Part shown: positions 17,826 through 24,343 of the stretch, in pieces
Layout of the letters: the number at the start of each line of letters is the position of its first letter
Numbering within the stretch: position 1 is the first letter of the stretch
Assembly: GCA_900541715.1 (NCBI GenBank)
Contig: UQLI01000009.1
Span: forward strand, 1 to 61,477
Direction: 5' to 3'
Source of the DNA: an uncultured Collinsella sp.
GTDB lineage: Bacteria > Actinomycetota > Coriobacteriia > Coriobacteriales > Coriobacteriaceae
Length of the DNA stretch: 61,477 bases
Notes under the pieces: generated by a model
What the model saw: only the letters and a program-made list of their open reading frames with translations
Databases searched by the model: none
Told to the model about the DNA's origin: nothing
Position numbers and translations under genes: made by a program

Positions 17826-18704
17826 CTAGCGCTCAACGAACTCTTGGATTTCCGCGAGCAGGCGCTTTGCCTCCTGACGGCCCTGGATATACAGGTCCAA
17901 AAGCTTTGCCGAATCGTGCTCGACATGGCCGACCTCGACCGGCTTTTGCGGAGCAACGACCAGCGCACGGCCCTCGCGCTCATACTTCCACAGATGCATG
18001 CGCTGGATGTTATAACGGTCGTGGCGCGTCTCGATAGCCTCGAGCAGATAGGGGTAGTCGGCATAGCGGGCGCGCGCGGCGGGCATAAACTCGTAGGGCT
18101 TTTTCTCGTACGAGCGGTCCTGCGTGACAATGACGACCGCACGGTCGAAGCCCGCCTCCTCGAGCACATGCTCGATAGGAACCGAATCGGCTACGCCGCC
18201 GTCGACGTATTTGTGCCCGTCAATCTCGACCGGCGGCGTCACCAGCGGCAGCGACGTCGAGGCGCGAACAGCGTCGAGGTCAAGTACGGCGCTTTTGACC
18301 GGCAGGTACGTGGCGGTTCCAAAGAGCATGTCCGTCGCGACGGCGTACATCTCGATGGGGCTCGCGTCGAACGTCTCGTTGTCAAAGGGATCCAGGCGGT
18401 CCTGGACATCGTTGAAGATAAAGTCGTAGCCGACGATGGATCCCGTGGACGCAAACGATGCGGCGCCCATGAAGCGATTGTCGTTGCAGAAAGCCAGGTT
18501 GATGCGGTTGGCACGGCCGATCTGGTGCGATTTGTAGTTCACGCCGTTGAGGGCGCCGGCCGATACACCGTAGACAGCCGGAATCTCGACGCCAGCCTCC
18601 ATGAGAACGTCGAGCACGCCTGCGGTAAATTGCCCGCGGAAGCTGCCGCCCTCCAGGACGAGCGCGACCTTGCCAGCGTTCTTTGCCTTATCTTCTGCAG
18701 TCAT
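17826..18704 (-). CDS. Patatin-like phospholipase family protein
   Basis: 292 residues, RssA/YlaK-like patatin. LEGGSFRGQFTAGVLDVL forms the oxyanion glycine loop, GVSAGAL carries the nucleophile Ser48 (G-x-S-x-G), and DGGVADSVP supplies the catalytic Asp, completing the Ser-Asp dyad. The C-terminal third is helical and charged. No signal peptide or membrane segment, so probably cytoplasmic lipid acyl hydrolase. ATG 18704 follows AGGAGG. Single gene, with the hairpin array at 18792-19005 upstream. Confidence 0.88.
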   Translation of the reverse strand: MTAEDKAKNAGKVALVLEGGSFRGQFTAGVLDVLMEAGVEIPAVYGVSAGALNGVNYKSHQIGRANRINLAFCNDNRFMGAASFASTGSIVGYDFIFNDVQDRLDPFDNETFDASPIEMYAVATDMLFGTATYLPVKSAVLDLDAVRASTSLPLVTPPVEIDGHKYVDGGVADSVPIEHVLEEAGFDRAVVIVTQDRSYEKKPYEFMPAARARYADYPYLLEAIETRHDRYNIQRMHLWKYEREGRALVVAPQKPVEVGHVEHDSAKLLDLYIQGRQEAKRLLAEIQEFVER

Positions 18705-18791
18705 GTTGACCTCCTGCTGTTTCGTTTTGGCTTTCTTCTACCCAGTTTTGGGATAGCGAGCGCATGGGTTTTTCGAGGCGGCAGGTGAAGC

Positions 18792-19005
18792 GGAAAGTGT
18801 GTCCCGTTCTCAGAGCAAATTCCGGGTCTCATTTTCCGCTGAGCCCGTCATCAGGAAAATGAATCCCATGTCGAGCTTAGATTCCGGGATGCGCTTTCCG
18901 CTTGATGTGTCATCCGGAAACTACGTCCCAGTCTGAGCGCGGATTCCGGGACGCGCTTTCCGCCTGGGCTGCCATTGGGAAAGCGCGTCTCACCCTGCGT
19001 TGATG
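18792..19005. repeat. 62-bp tandem array of imperfect hairpin units (about 3.5 copies)
   Basis: Units begin with GGAAA at 18792, 18854, 18916 and 18978, exactly 62 bp apart; the fourth is partial. Each full unit runs GGAAA..TCCC, a variable middle with GAGC, ATTCCGGG, then a TTTTCCGC or GCTTTCCGC end, so every unit is an inverted repeat able to form a hairpin. Copies differ by substitutions but not in length. It occupies the gap between the patatin promoter side and the tmRNA region; no coding frame. Confidence 0.85.
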
Positions 19006-19063
19006 CGGGGCACGGCAGGCTGCAGTACGATCGGCATCGCGTCTATATCTAGTCGAGGCTTTG

Positions 19064-19195
19064 CGCGGAGAATCCGCGTATTTGCTTCGCAAATACGCAC
19101 CGGCTTCGGCCGCCTGCCGGCGTCCTCGCCCGCTCGCTACAAACGCTCCGCGTTTGCTTAACGCTCGCGCCCTGCATAGAGTTCGATTCTCCGCG
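19064..19195. repeat. Partial copies of the tmRNA 3' end in a dyad-rich spacer
   Basis: Bases 19179-19195 (GAGTTCGATTCTCCGCG) repeat, on the opposite strand, 17 bases of the T-arm of tmRNA (19262-19278). An 11-base piece (CGCGGAGAATC, 19064-19074) repeats it in the same orientation. Between them are strong dyads (for example GCGTATTTGCTTCGCAAATACGC split about its centre). Possibly a scar of integration at ssrA or a palindromic repeat family; no integrase is present. Confidence 0.6.
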
Positions 19196-19205
19196 ATACG
19201 GACTA

Positions 19206-19244
19206 GAAATAAAAAGGCAGGTAGATATAAGTATCTACCTGCCT
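19206..19244 (-). terminator. Rho-independent terminator of tmRNA
   Basis: On the minus strand the stem AGGCAGGTAGATA / TATCTACCTGCCT (13 bp, perfect, 4-nt loop) is followed by TTTTATTT. It begins 9 bases past the CCA end of the tmRNA. Confidence 0.9.
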
Positions 19245-19252
19245 GTTACTTA

Positions 19253-19616
19253 TGGTGGAGGCGCGGAGAATCGAACTCCGGTCCACGAAAGCCCCCTGAT
19301 TGGCATCTCCAAGCTCAGCCGCTGGTTTAGTCTCGGACGCTTTGCGCGCAGCGACACGCTCGCGGCGTCCTAACCGGTTCGGTCTTAGCCTGCGCCATAC
19401 CGATTACGTGCGCAGGAGCATTCCCCTAAAATGACGTCGCGCCGGTGTCGGGGAAATCACCGGGTTGACGCGCCGCTATAAACTAAGCAGCGAGAGCCAT
19501 AGGCTCAAAAGAAGAGTTGTTGTCAATTCAATTTGACGGTACCCCTGTTTAACGAGGCGAGGAGACCTCGGCTTGCTTCCTCTCTCAGAGCTATCGTGTC
19601 GAAACCAGTCGCCCCC
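19253..19616 (-). ncRNA. ssrA: Transfer-messenger RNA (tmRNA)
   Basis: 364 nt, one-piece tmRNA that rescues stalled ribosomes. The 5' end GGGGGCGACTGGTTTCGACA and the 3' end with GTTCGATTC T-loop and encoded CCA form the tRNA-Ala-like acceptor stem (GGGGGCG with CGCCTCC). The reading frame in the tag position reads DNNSSFEPMALAA followed by TAG, with the usual ALAA degradation signal; the exact resume codon is not certain. GC-rich pseudoknot-like segments follow. A strong terminator lies downstream. Confidence 0.96.
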
Positions 19617-19852
19617 GAATGTCGGGAAGTCTGGATGGCATTGGGCACGCGCACCCAACACCCGTCGACTTTTCAAGGAACGTGCAGGGCGAGCCCCGCT
19701 TGTGGAGTGTTATCTTACCACGTTCTGAAAGCGGACAGCTGTTCTATGCACGAGCTGTGAAGACCCTAATGTGCACCATACTTCGCACTTTTGCTACCGA
19801 ACGCGTCACGTATATTTTCGCCAAGCAAAATTGACCCGCCGAAAGGACCGTT

Positions 19853-20287
19853 ATGGATACCAAGCAGCAACTCGTCAATGCCCTCGCAGGCCTGGGCTCA
19901 ACCATTACCGAAGCCATGGATGTCATCGAAGGCTTTGTCCCCTGTGGACATCCCGCCCTCACGGTATCGAACGCACTCGTCGCGCTGGACGCTGACGATG
20001 ATGCAGCTCTCGCCCAGCAGCTTGAGACCGTCGAGGGCTTTATCGACCACGTGAGTGAGAACCGCGGCGTGGCCGCCTACCACGACATCGAGGTCGAGCT
20101 CGCGGGTCCCAAAGCCGATCTGCTCGCAGCAATCCGCGAGGTAGGCGCCCTTATGCAGACCGCAGGCGTCAAGAACACCCAGGTCAACGAGTGGGTCTAC
20201 CGCAGCCTGGCAGCGCTCGACAGCTCCGACGAAAAGGCAGCCGAGCAGCTCGCGGAAAGTCCCGCCATTAAGGCCGAGCTTTTGTAA
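19853..20287 (+). CDS. Small conserved-looking protein of unknown function
   Basis: 144 residues, acidic, mostly alpha-helical by composition, with no signal peptide or membrane segment. A single CGHP motif (residues 31-34) and the tail EQLAESPAIKAELL are the only distinctive points. ATG 19853 has AAAGGA upstream. It looks like a real gene by its codon bias and ribosome site, but I recognise no family. It is flanked by the tmRNA promoter region and a convergent toxin gene; a shared hairpin follows. Confidence 0.7.
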   Translation: MDTKQQLVNALAGLGSTITEAMDVIEGFVPCGHPALTVSNALVALDADDDAALAQQLETVEGFIDHVSENRGVAAYHDIEVELAGPKADLLAAIREVGALMQTAGVKNTQVNEWVYRSLAALDSSDEKAAEQLAESPAIKAELL

Positions 20288-20295
20288 ATAGCAGA

Positions 20296-20333
20296 CGCGG
20301 GCCCCTTGGCGCATCGTCGTCCAAGAGGCCCGC
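20296..20333. terminator. Hairpin between convergent genes
   Basis: Stem GCGGGCCCCTTGG with CCAAGAGGCCCGC (one bulged pair) lies between the stops of the 19853 gene and the minus-strand PIN toxin. It has no clear T tract on either side, so it may act as a bidirectional but weak terminator. Confidence 0.55.
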
Positions 20334-20345
20334 AAACAGTTCGCG

Positions 20346-20861
20346 TTAACCGATAGCCGCGCCGCCACGTTCGGCCAAAGCAAGAATCGGCATCATTTGA
20401 CGAGGTTTCTTTGCTGCAAGATCGGCATGTTCGAGCAGCTTGCGATCGTTGGTCACCAAGTAATCGACCTGGGCGCGTTTGCATGCGGCGAGCACCAAGT
20501 TGTCCTCGTAATCGCGATGGAGCGTCAGATATTTGTCGGCTAGCCACAGATCGGATGCATCAGCGCCCACGGCCGTGGCGTTTTCGGTCATATTCCGAAC
20601 AAACGCCAGCGCTGCATCGCCAATCGCGCGGGCAGATGCCTCGTCGAGCGCTCCCCCACTGGCAAGAACGCTACGCTTCAGCTCGTGTTGGACAACGTAC
20701 AGCACGTCCTTGGCGATATGCACCGGGAAGAACAGCAGTGCCCCCGTCTCCGTTGCCTGCCCAATAAACGCACGCGCGGCAAGCGACTCGGCATGGTCGA
20801 CGCAAAACGAATCAACCCATACGTTGGCATCCACCATTATTTTGAGGGGAGCCCCACTCAC
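20346..20861 (-). CDS. PIN-domain toxin of a type II toxin-antitoxin pair
   Basis: 171 residues. The PIN ribonuclease core has acidic residues in MVDANVWVDSF (first Asp), an internal acidic residue near 120 (DLWLADKYL), and DYEDNLVLAACKRAQVDYLVTND, which carries the third and fourth Asp sites. GTG 20861 is taken as start because it overlaps the antitoxin stop (GTGA) and has AGGGG upstream; ATG 8 codons later is the alternative. Probably a VapC-like RNA endonuclease neutralised by the upstream antitoxin. Confidence 0.82.
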   Translation of the reverse strand: MSGAPLKIMVDANVWVDSFCVDHAESLAARAFIGQATETGALLFFPVHIAKDVLYVVQHELKRSVLASGGALDEASARAIGDAALAFVRNMTENATAVGADASDLWLADKYLTLHRDYEDNLVLAACKRAQVDYLVTNDRKLLEHADLAAKKPRQMMPILALAERGGAAIG

Positions 20862-21193
20862 AGGATCATCCCCTTTTGGCGATAGCGCTCGTCCATGGCT
20901 TCGGAATAGATTGTGTCCCAATCGCGATCGTCGGATACGGGCGACGTAGCGATGCCCAGGTCCGCGTACAGCTGATCCACCGCTGCCCACGACGCGGCGA
21001 ACGGAGTATCGGGCGCGACGGTCTGCCGCCGGTCGTCGACGGCCGCAAGCACTTCCTCGCACTGCCCGCCACCCTGTGCGACCTTGGTCACGACCTTTTT
21101 GATGAGCTCGGGCAGTGACCCGCCCGAAAGCCGCAGTGCCTCCTCGGCACGGTTCTTGACCTGGCGATCCACGCGAACGTTCACCTGCGCCAT
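20858..21193 (-). CDS. Ribbon-helix-helix (RelB/DinJ-like) antitoxin
   Basis: 111 residues. The first 40 (AQVNVRVDRQVKNRAEEAL...) match the RelB/DinJ ribbon-helix-helix fold that binds operator DNA; the C-terminal half, with DWDTIYSEAMDERYRQKG, would wrap the toxin. ATG 21193 is chosen by family alignment although its ribosome site is poor; a GTG seven codons upstream with AAGGGAG is an alternative. The gene overlaps the toxin by 4 bp. The promoter region carries three TGCTAGC repeats, consistent with autoregulation. A RelB-type antitoxin with a PIN toxin is a mixed pairing. Confidence 0.78.
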   Translation of the reverse strand: MAQVNVRVDRQVKNRAEEALRLSGGSLPELIKKVVTKVAQGGGQCEEVLAAVDDRRQTVAPDTPFAASWAAVDQLYADLGIATSPVSDDRDWDTIYSEAMDERYRQKGMIL

Positions 21194-21233
21194 GCCGCTA
21201 ACAGCACCCACGTTGATCCCGCTCCCTTCAAAT

Positions 21234-21280
21234 GCTAGCACCGCTAGCAACACTATATAGAGAAGCTAGCACATGGTCAA
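21234..21280 (-). promoter_or_regulatory. Promoter with triple GCTAGC operator for the PIN/RHH operon
   Basis: On the minus strand TTGACC (21275-21280) and TATAGT (21252-21257) are 17 bp apart, a near-consensus sigma-70 promoter. GCTAGC occurs at 21265-21270 inside the spacer and at 21243-21248 and 21234-21239 just after the -10, ideal for repression by the RHH antitoxin. Confidence 0.75.
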
Positions 21281-21283
21281 ATG

Positions 21284-21331
21284 CAAAAGGCCTGCGTCCG
21301 GACGACACCGATGCCGTCTGGGCGCAGGCCA
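21284..21331 (-). terminator. Rho-independent terminator of the metal ATPase operon
   Basis: On the minus strand GGCCTGCG..GACGG pairs with CCGTC..CGCAGGCC in an imperfect stem followed by TTTTGC. It lies 24 bases after the ATPase stop. Confidence 0.8.
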
Positions 21332-21354
21332 GATAACGTGGGCGAACACGTCCG

Positions 21355-23430
21355 CTAGCGCAGGTAAGCCTTTGCGTTGCCCAGGCTGTAGGCGATCGTT
21401 GAGCCGTTGTGCAGCAGCGACGACGCCTGCGGAGTAATCATGCCGGTAATACCCAATGCCAACAGCGCCGAGTTGGTGAGCATCACCTTGGAATACGAAC
21501 TCGTCAGACGGTCGATAAGCCCCTGACTCATGCGGCGCAGGCGCACGATCGCGGCGAGATCCGTGTCGGTCAGGATGATATCGGCGACCTCCTTGGCGAT
21601 GTCGCTTCCGCCACCCATCGCCAGGCCCACGTCGGCCAGACCCAGCGCCGGCGAATCGTTGACGCCGTCGCCCACCATGGCAACGTGGCGCCCCTCGCGC
21701 TTAATCCGCTCTACGTACGCATACTTGTCCTCGGGCAGCAGCTCGGCCTTAAACTCATCGACACCCGCCTCTCGCGCAATGCGCTCGGCCGTGCGCTCCG
21801 AATCGCCCGTGAGCATAACGACATGCTTGACGCCCAGCGCATGCAGGTCGGCGATGGCCTCACGGACCCCGGGCTTGAGCGGATCCTCGATGCCGAGCAC
21901 GCCGACGACCTTGCCATCGACCGCCAGATACAGCGGCGACAGGCCCTGCATCTGGAGCTCGATTTGCTCCTTAATGTCGGAATCGAGCTGCGCGCCCTCA
22001 TCCTCAAACACAAAGTGTGCCGAGCCAATAATTGCGCGACGACCCTCGATGGACGAAGCGATGCCGTGTGCCACGATATACTCGACAGCAGCGTGACGCT
22101 CGCGGTGCTCGAGCCCACGCTCGTGAGCAGCGTTGACCACGGCACGCGCCACAGGATGCGGAAAATGCTCCTCCAAGCAAGCGGAAAGGCGCAGGATTTC
22201 GTTCTTGCTCCAGCCATCGGTGGTGAGCACGCAGGCAAGGCGCGGCTGCGCCTCGGTAAGCGTGCCGGTCTTATCAAACACAATGGTGTCGGCCTTGGCA
22301 AACGACTCAAAGTACTTCGCGCCCTTGACCATGACGCCCATCTTGGCAGCATCGCTCATAGCGGTCATGACGGCAACGGAACCCGTGAGCTTGAGTGCGC
22401 ACGAGTAGTCGACCATCAGCGCCGCTGAGGTCTTGATGAGGCTACGCGTGGTGAACGCAACAAGGCCCGCGAGCAGGAAGTTCCACGGGACGATCTTGTT
22501 GGCAAGGTCCTCCATATGCGACTGGCCCTCGGACTTAAGCGAGTCGGCCGTCTGCACGAGCGAGACGATTGAGCGCAACTTGGTTTGCGCCGTATTGGCG
22601 CGCACGCGCACCAGGATGCTGCCGTCTTCCACGACGGTGCCGGCGAACACGTCGTCGCCCGCGCTGCGCTCGACGGCAAGCGGCTCGCCGGTCAGGGTCG
22701 CCTGGTTGACCATGGCGCTCCCCTGCTCGACCACGCCGTCAATGCAGATGGACATGCCGGTGCGCACGGCTACCAAGTCGCCAGGCTCAAGCTCGGTAGC
22801 GGCAACGCTCACCTCGGTGTCGCCGACCACCTTTTGTGCCTTGTCGGGCACATCGAGCAGCGAGTTGATGAGCTCGTTTTCGCTCATGGCGCGGGTGTAG
22901 TCCTCGAGCAGCTCGCCCACGTTGAGCAGGAACATTGTCTGACCCGCGGTGTCGACATCACGCTTGACGAACGAAATGCCGATGGCCGAAGCGTCGAGTA
23001 CGGGAACGGTCAGGCGCGGCTGCGCCAGCTCATGAAGGGCAGCGCGCAAAAATGCCATGTAACCGGCCACGACAAACACCGCGCGCAGAGGCGTCGGCAA
23101 GAACCAGCGACGTGCGTAATGGGCACCGACGAGTGTCGCCAGGTCCATAACGAGTTTGTGCTTGCGCGGCTCGAGTTGCATCACGTAGCCCGACTTGGCA
23201 TCGGCGATAGCTTGAGCATCGAGTGCGCCCAAGGCGTCGAGTACGCTCGCGCGGCGCGACTCGTCGTACTCCAGCGCCATCTGGCCAATGCGACCATACA
23301 CGCGCACTTTGCGCACACCATCGATTTCGCCACTGAGCTTTAGAAGCGCATCGAGATCGCTCTCTGGCACAGGACCCGCCAACTGGAGGCGGGTCCTGCC
23401 GGGGATCTCGCTGATAATCGAGAATCTCAT
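21355..23430 (-). CDS. P1B-type heavy-metal translocating ATPase, non-canonical metal motif
   Basis: 691 residues. Membrane export pump energised by ATP. Phosphorylation site DKTGT (Asp386), TGEP actuator loop (247-250), hinge GDGVND and a HP motif (EEHFPHPVAR, about residue 425) mark the P1B family. The transmembrane metal motif, usually CPC, reads SCA (343-345, in DYSCALKLTG). The N terminus has an HMA-like fold without the C-x2-C pair. Metal identity cannot be read from this; the DtxR/MntR-like operator upstream hints at Fe or Mn. It follows the small DUF6110-type gene by 18 bp and has a weak ribosome site, so it is probably coupled. Confidence 0.88.
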   Translation of the reverse strand: MRFSIISEIPGRTRLQLAGPVPESDLDALLKLSGEIDGVRKVRVYGRIGQMALEYDESRRASVLDALGALDAQAIADAKSGYVMQLEPRKHKLVMDLATLVGAHYARRWFLPTPLRAVFVVAGYMAFLRAALHELAQPRLTVPVLDASAIGISFVKRDVDTAGQTMFLLNVGELLEDYTRAMSENELINSLLDVPDKAQKVVGDTEVSVAATELEPGDLVAVRTGMSICIDGVVEQGSAMVNQATLTGEPLAVERSAGDDVFAGTVVEDGSILVRVRANTAQTKLRSIVSLVQTADSLKSEGQSHMEDLANKIVPWNFLLAGLVAFTTRSLIKTSAALMVDYSCALKLTGSVAVMTAMSDAAKMGVMVKGAKYFESFAKADTIVFDKTGTLTEAQPRLACVLTTDGWSKNEILRLSACLEEHFPHPVARAVVNAAHERGLEHRERHAAVEYIVAHGIASSIEGRRAIIGSAHFVFEDEGAQLDSDIKEQIELQMQGLSPLYLAVDGKVVGVLGIEDPLKPGVREAIADLHALGVKHVVMLTGDSERTAERIAREAGVDEFKAELLPEDKYAYVERIKREGRHVAMVGDGVNDSPALGLADVGLAMGGGSDIAKEVADIILTDTDLAAIVRLRRMSQGLIDRLTSSYSKVMLTNSALLALGITGMITPQASSLLHNGSTIAYSLGNAKAYLR

Positions 23431-23448
23431 AGTTTGTGCCTGGGAGTG

Positions 23449-23694
23449 CTACTCGGCTGCCTTGTCCGCAGCGGCCTCGCTCTGGGTGATGTAGGCCGCC
23501 TCGGCAACCATGTCGTCGACATTAGCCTTGGCCTGCTCGACCATGTCCTGGTAGCAGTTCTTGACGCGCATACCGCACGCGATACCCTGCACGCAGGCAT
23601 TCTTTACCGGAGCGCTGGTGAGCAGCTTGATGCCGGCCGTGCCAAGCAGAAAACCGCCACCAACAAGCAGGGTGTTAAACGTGGACTTCTTCAT
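23449..23694 (-). CDS. DUF6110-type small membrane-anchored protein
   Basis: 81 residues: one N-terminal hydrophobic segment (LLVGGGFLLGTAGIKLL, residues 9-25), then a Cys-containing helix (VKNACVQGIACGMRVKNCY) and an Ala/Glu-rich tail. This is the pattern of the DUF6110 family, which in Firmicutes and Coriobacteria accompanies metal P-type ATPases; its role is unknown, and metal delivery is a guess. ATG 23694 has GGGAGAG upstream. First gene of a two-gene operon with the ATPase. Confidence 0.75.
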   Translation of the reverse strand: MKKSTFNTLLVGGGFLLGTAGIKLLTSAPVKNACVQGIACGMRVKNCYQDMVEQAKANVDDMVAEAAYITQSEAAADKAAE

Positions 23695-23780
23695 GATGTC
23701 TCTCCCTTTTCCGCAACAACTGCGGCACGGTGCCTCAGCACCCGAGTAAATAAGTTTGCTCGAGCACACTTTTAGAAAAT

Positions 23781-23809
23781 AGTTTAGTTTATCTAACTAT
23801 TAAGGTCAA
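23781..23809 (-). promoter_or_regulatory. Promoter with DtxR/MntR-like palindrome for the metal ATPase operon
   Basis: On the minus strand TTGACC (23804-23809) and TAAACT (23781-23786) are 17 bp apart. A palindrome TTAGTTTATCTAA (plus strand, 23784-23796) overlaps the -10, resembling the TTAG..CTAA half sites of DtxR/MntR/IdeR boxes. Metal-dependent repression is inferred. Confidence 0.6.
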
Positions 23810-23925
23810 CAAAGGTTAACTTTTTGGAAATCTTCAGGCGCGGAACAGTCGACTTCTGGCGATCCGCCCACCGCGATGTACATCCGCGACGCCAAAGAGG
23901 AAGCCCCTCCCCTCTCCAGCAAATT

Positions 23926-24106
23926 GAAGGTGAATGGTTTTCCGCGAAGTGAACGACCTATTTTGGACCCCTGAAACATCAACACTTTTCTGGCTCGGTT
24001 TCCTGCGGTTTTGTCGAGTGTTTCCTGCGGTTTTGCTGCGAAAAAATGCGGATGCTTCGGGGGTCCAATTTTGCTCGTTCACTTCGCGGAAAACCATTCA
24101 CCTTCG
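23926..24106. repeat. Long imperfect inverted repeat (about 55-bp arms)
   Basis: Left arm 23926-23980 and right arm 24052-24106 are largely complementary; the outer 29 bp from GAAGGTGAATGG to AGTGAACG are perfect. The loop contains a 16-bp direct repeat (GTTTCCTGCGGTTTTG at 23998 and 24020). Because of the symmetry, both strands encode look-alike short frames beginning MVFREVN; these mirror the repeat and are not called as genes. Confidence 0.85.
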
Positions 24107-24120
24107 TTTTCGACATCCAT

Positions 24121-24150
24121 AAAAATGAGGGCGCCAACGGCGCCCTCATT
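24121..24150 (-). terminator. Intrinsic terminator between gatB and the metal ATPase operon
   Basis: Perfect 12-bp stem AATGAGGGCGCC / GGCGCCCTCATT with a 3-nt loop, followed on the minus strand by TTTATGG. It probably backs up termination of gatB, whose stop is 194 bases away, beyond the giant hairpin. Confidence 0.7.
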
Positions 24151-24198
24151 CACCAAATTCAATTCAGCCTACCTGACCCGAACGGCCGAGTCGTTGCA

Positions 24199-24339
24199 GA
24201 ACCCGGGAGCCCCGGCAGGGCGGGTGCTTCCTCAAAATGAGTTCCGTACGCAAAGAAGGCCACTTAATGTGGCCTTCGTCTTGCGCAGGACTGTTTGAAA
24301 TTTTGAGGAAGCACCCGCCCTGCCGGGGCTCCCGGGTTC
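24199..24339 (-). repeat. Giant hairpin element, copy 2 (40-bp perfect arms, conserved core)
   Basis: Perfect 40-bp inverted repeat (24199-24238 with 24300-24339), starting 5 bases after the gatB stop. Read on the minus strand, the core has ACAGTCCTG, an inner helix GAAGGCCAC/GTGGCCTTC around an ATTAA loop, and CGGAACTC, the same core as copy 1 at 8596-8729. The arms share GGGAGCCCCGG with copy 1 but then differ completely, while pairing perfectly within each copy. Confidence 0.88.
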
Positions 24340-24343
24340 CCGC

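Noticed and set aside
18792..19005. CRISPR array
   Set aside because: Period is uniform, but repeats and would-be spacers are not separable; every position varies gradually, each unit is itself a hairpin, and no cas gene is present.
19040..19260. Integrated island at the tmRNA gene
   Set aside because: Partial copies of the tmRNA end exist, but no integrase or foreign gene lies between them.
23834..24122. Two mirrored short frames (MVFREVN...) on opposite strands
   Set aside because: They arise from the inverted repeat 23926-24106; neither has a ribosome site.
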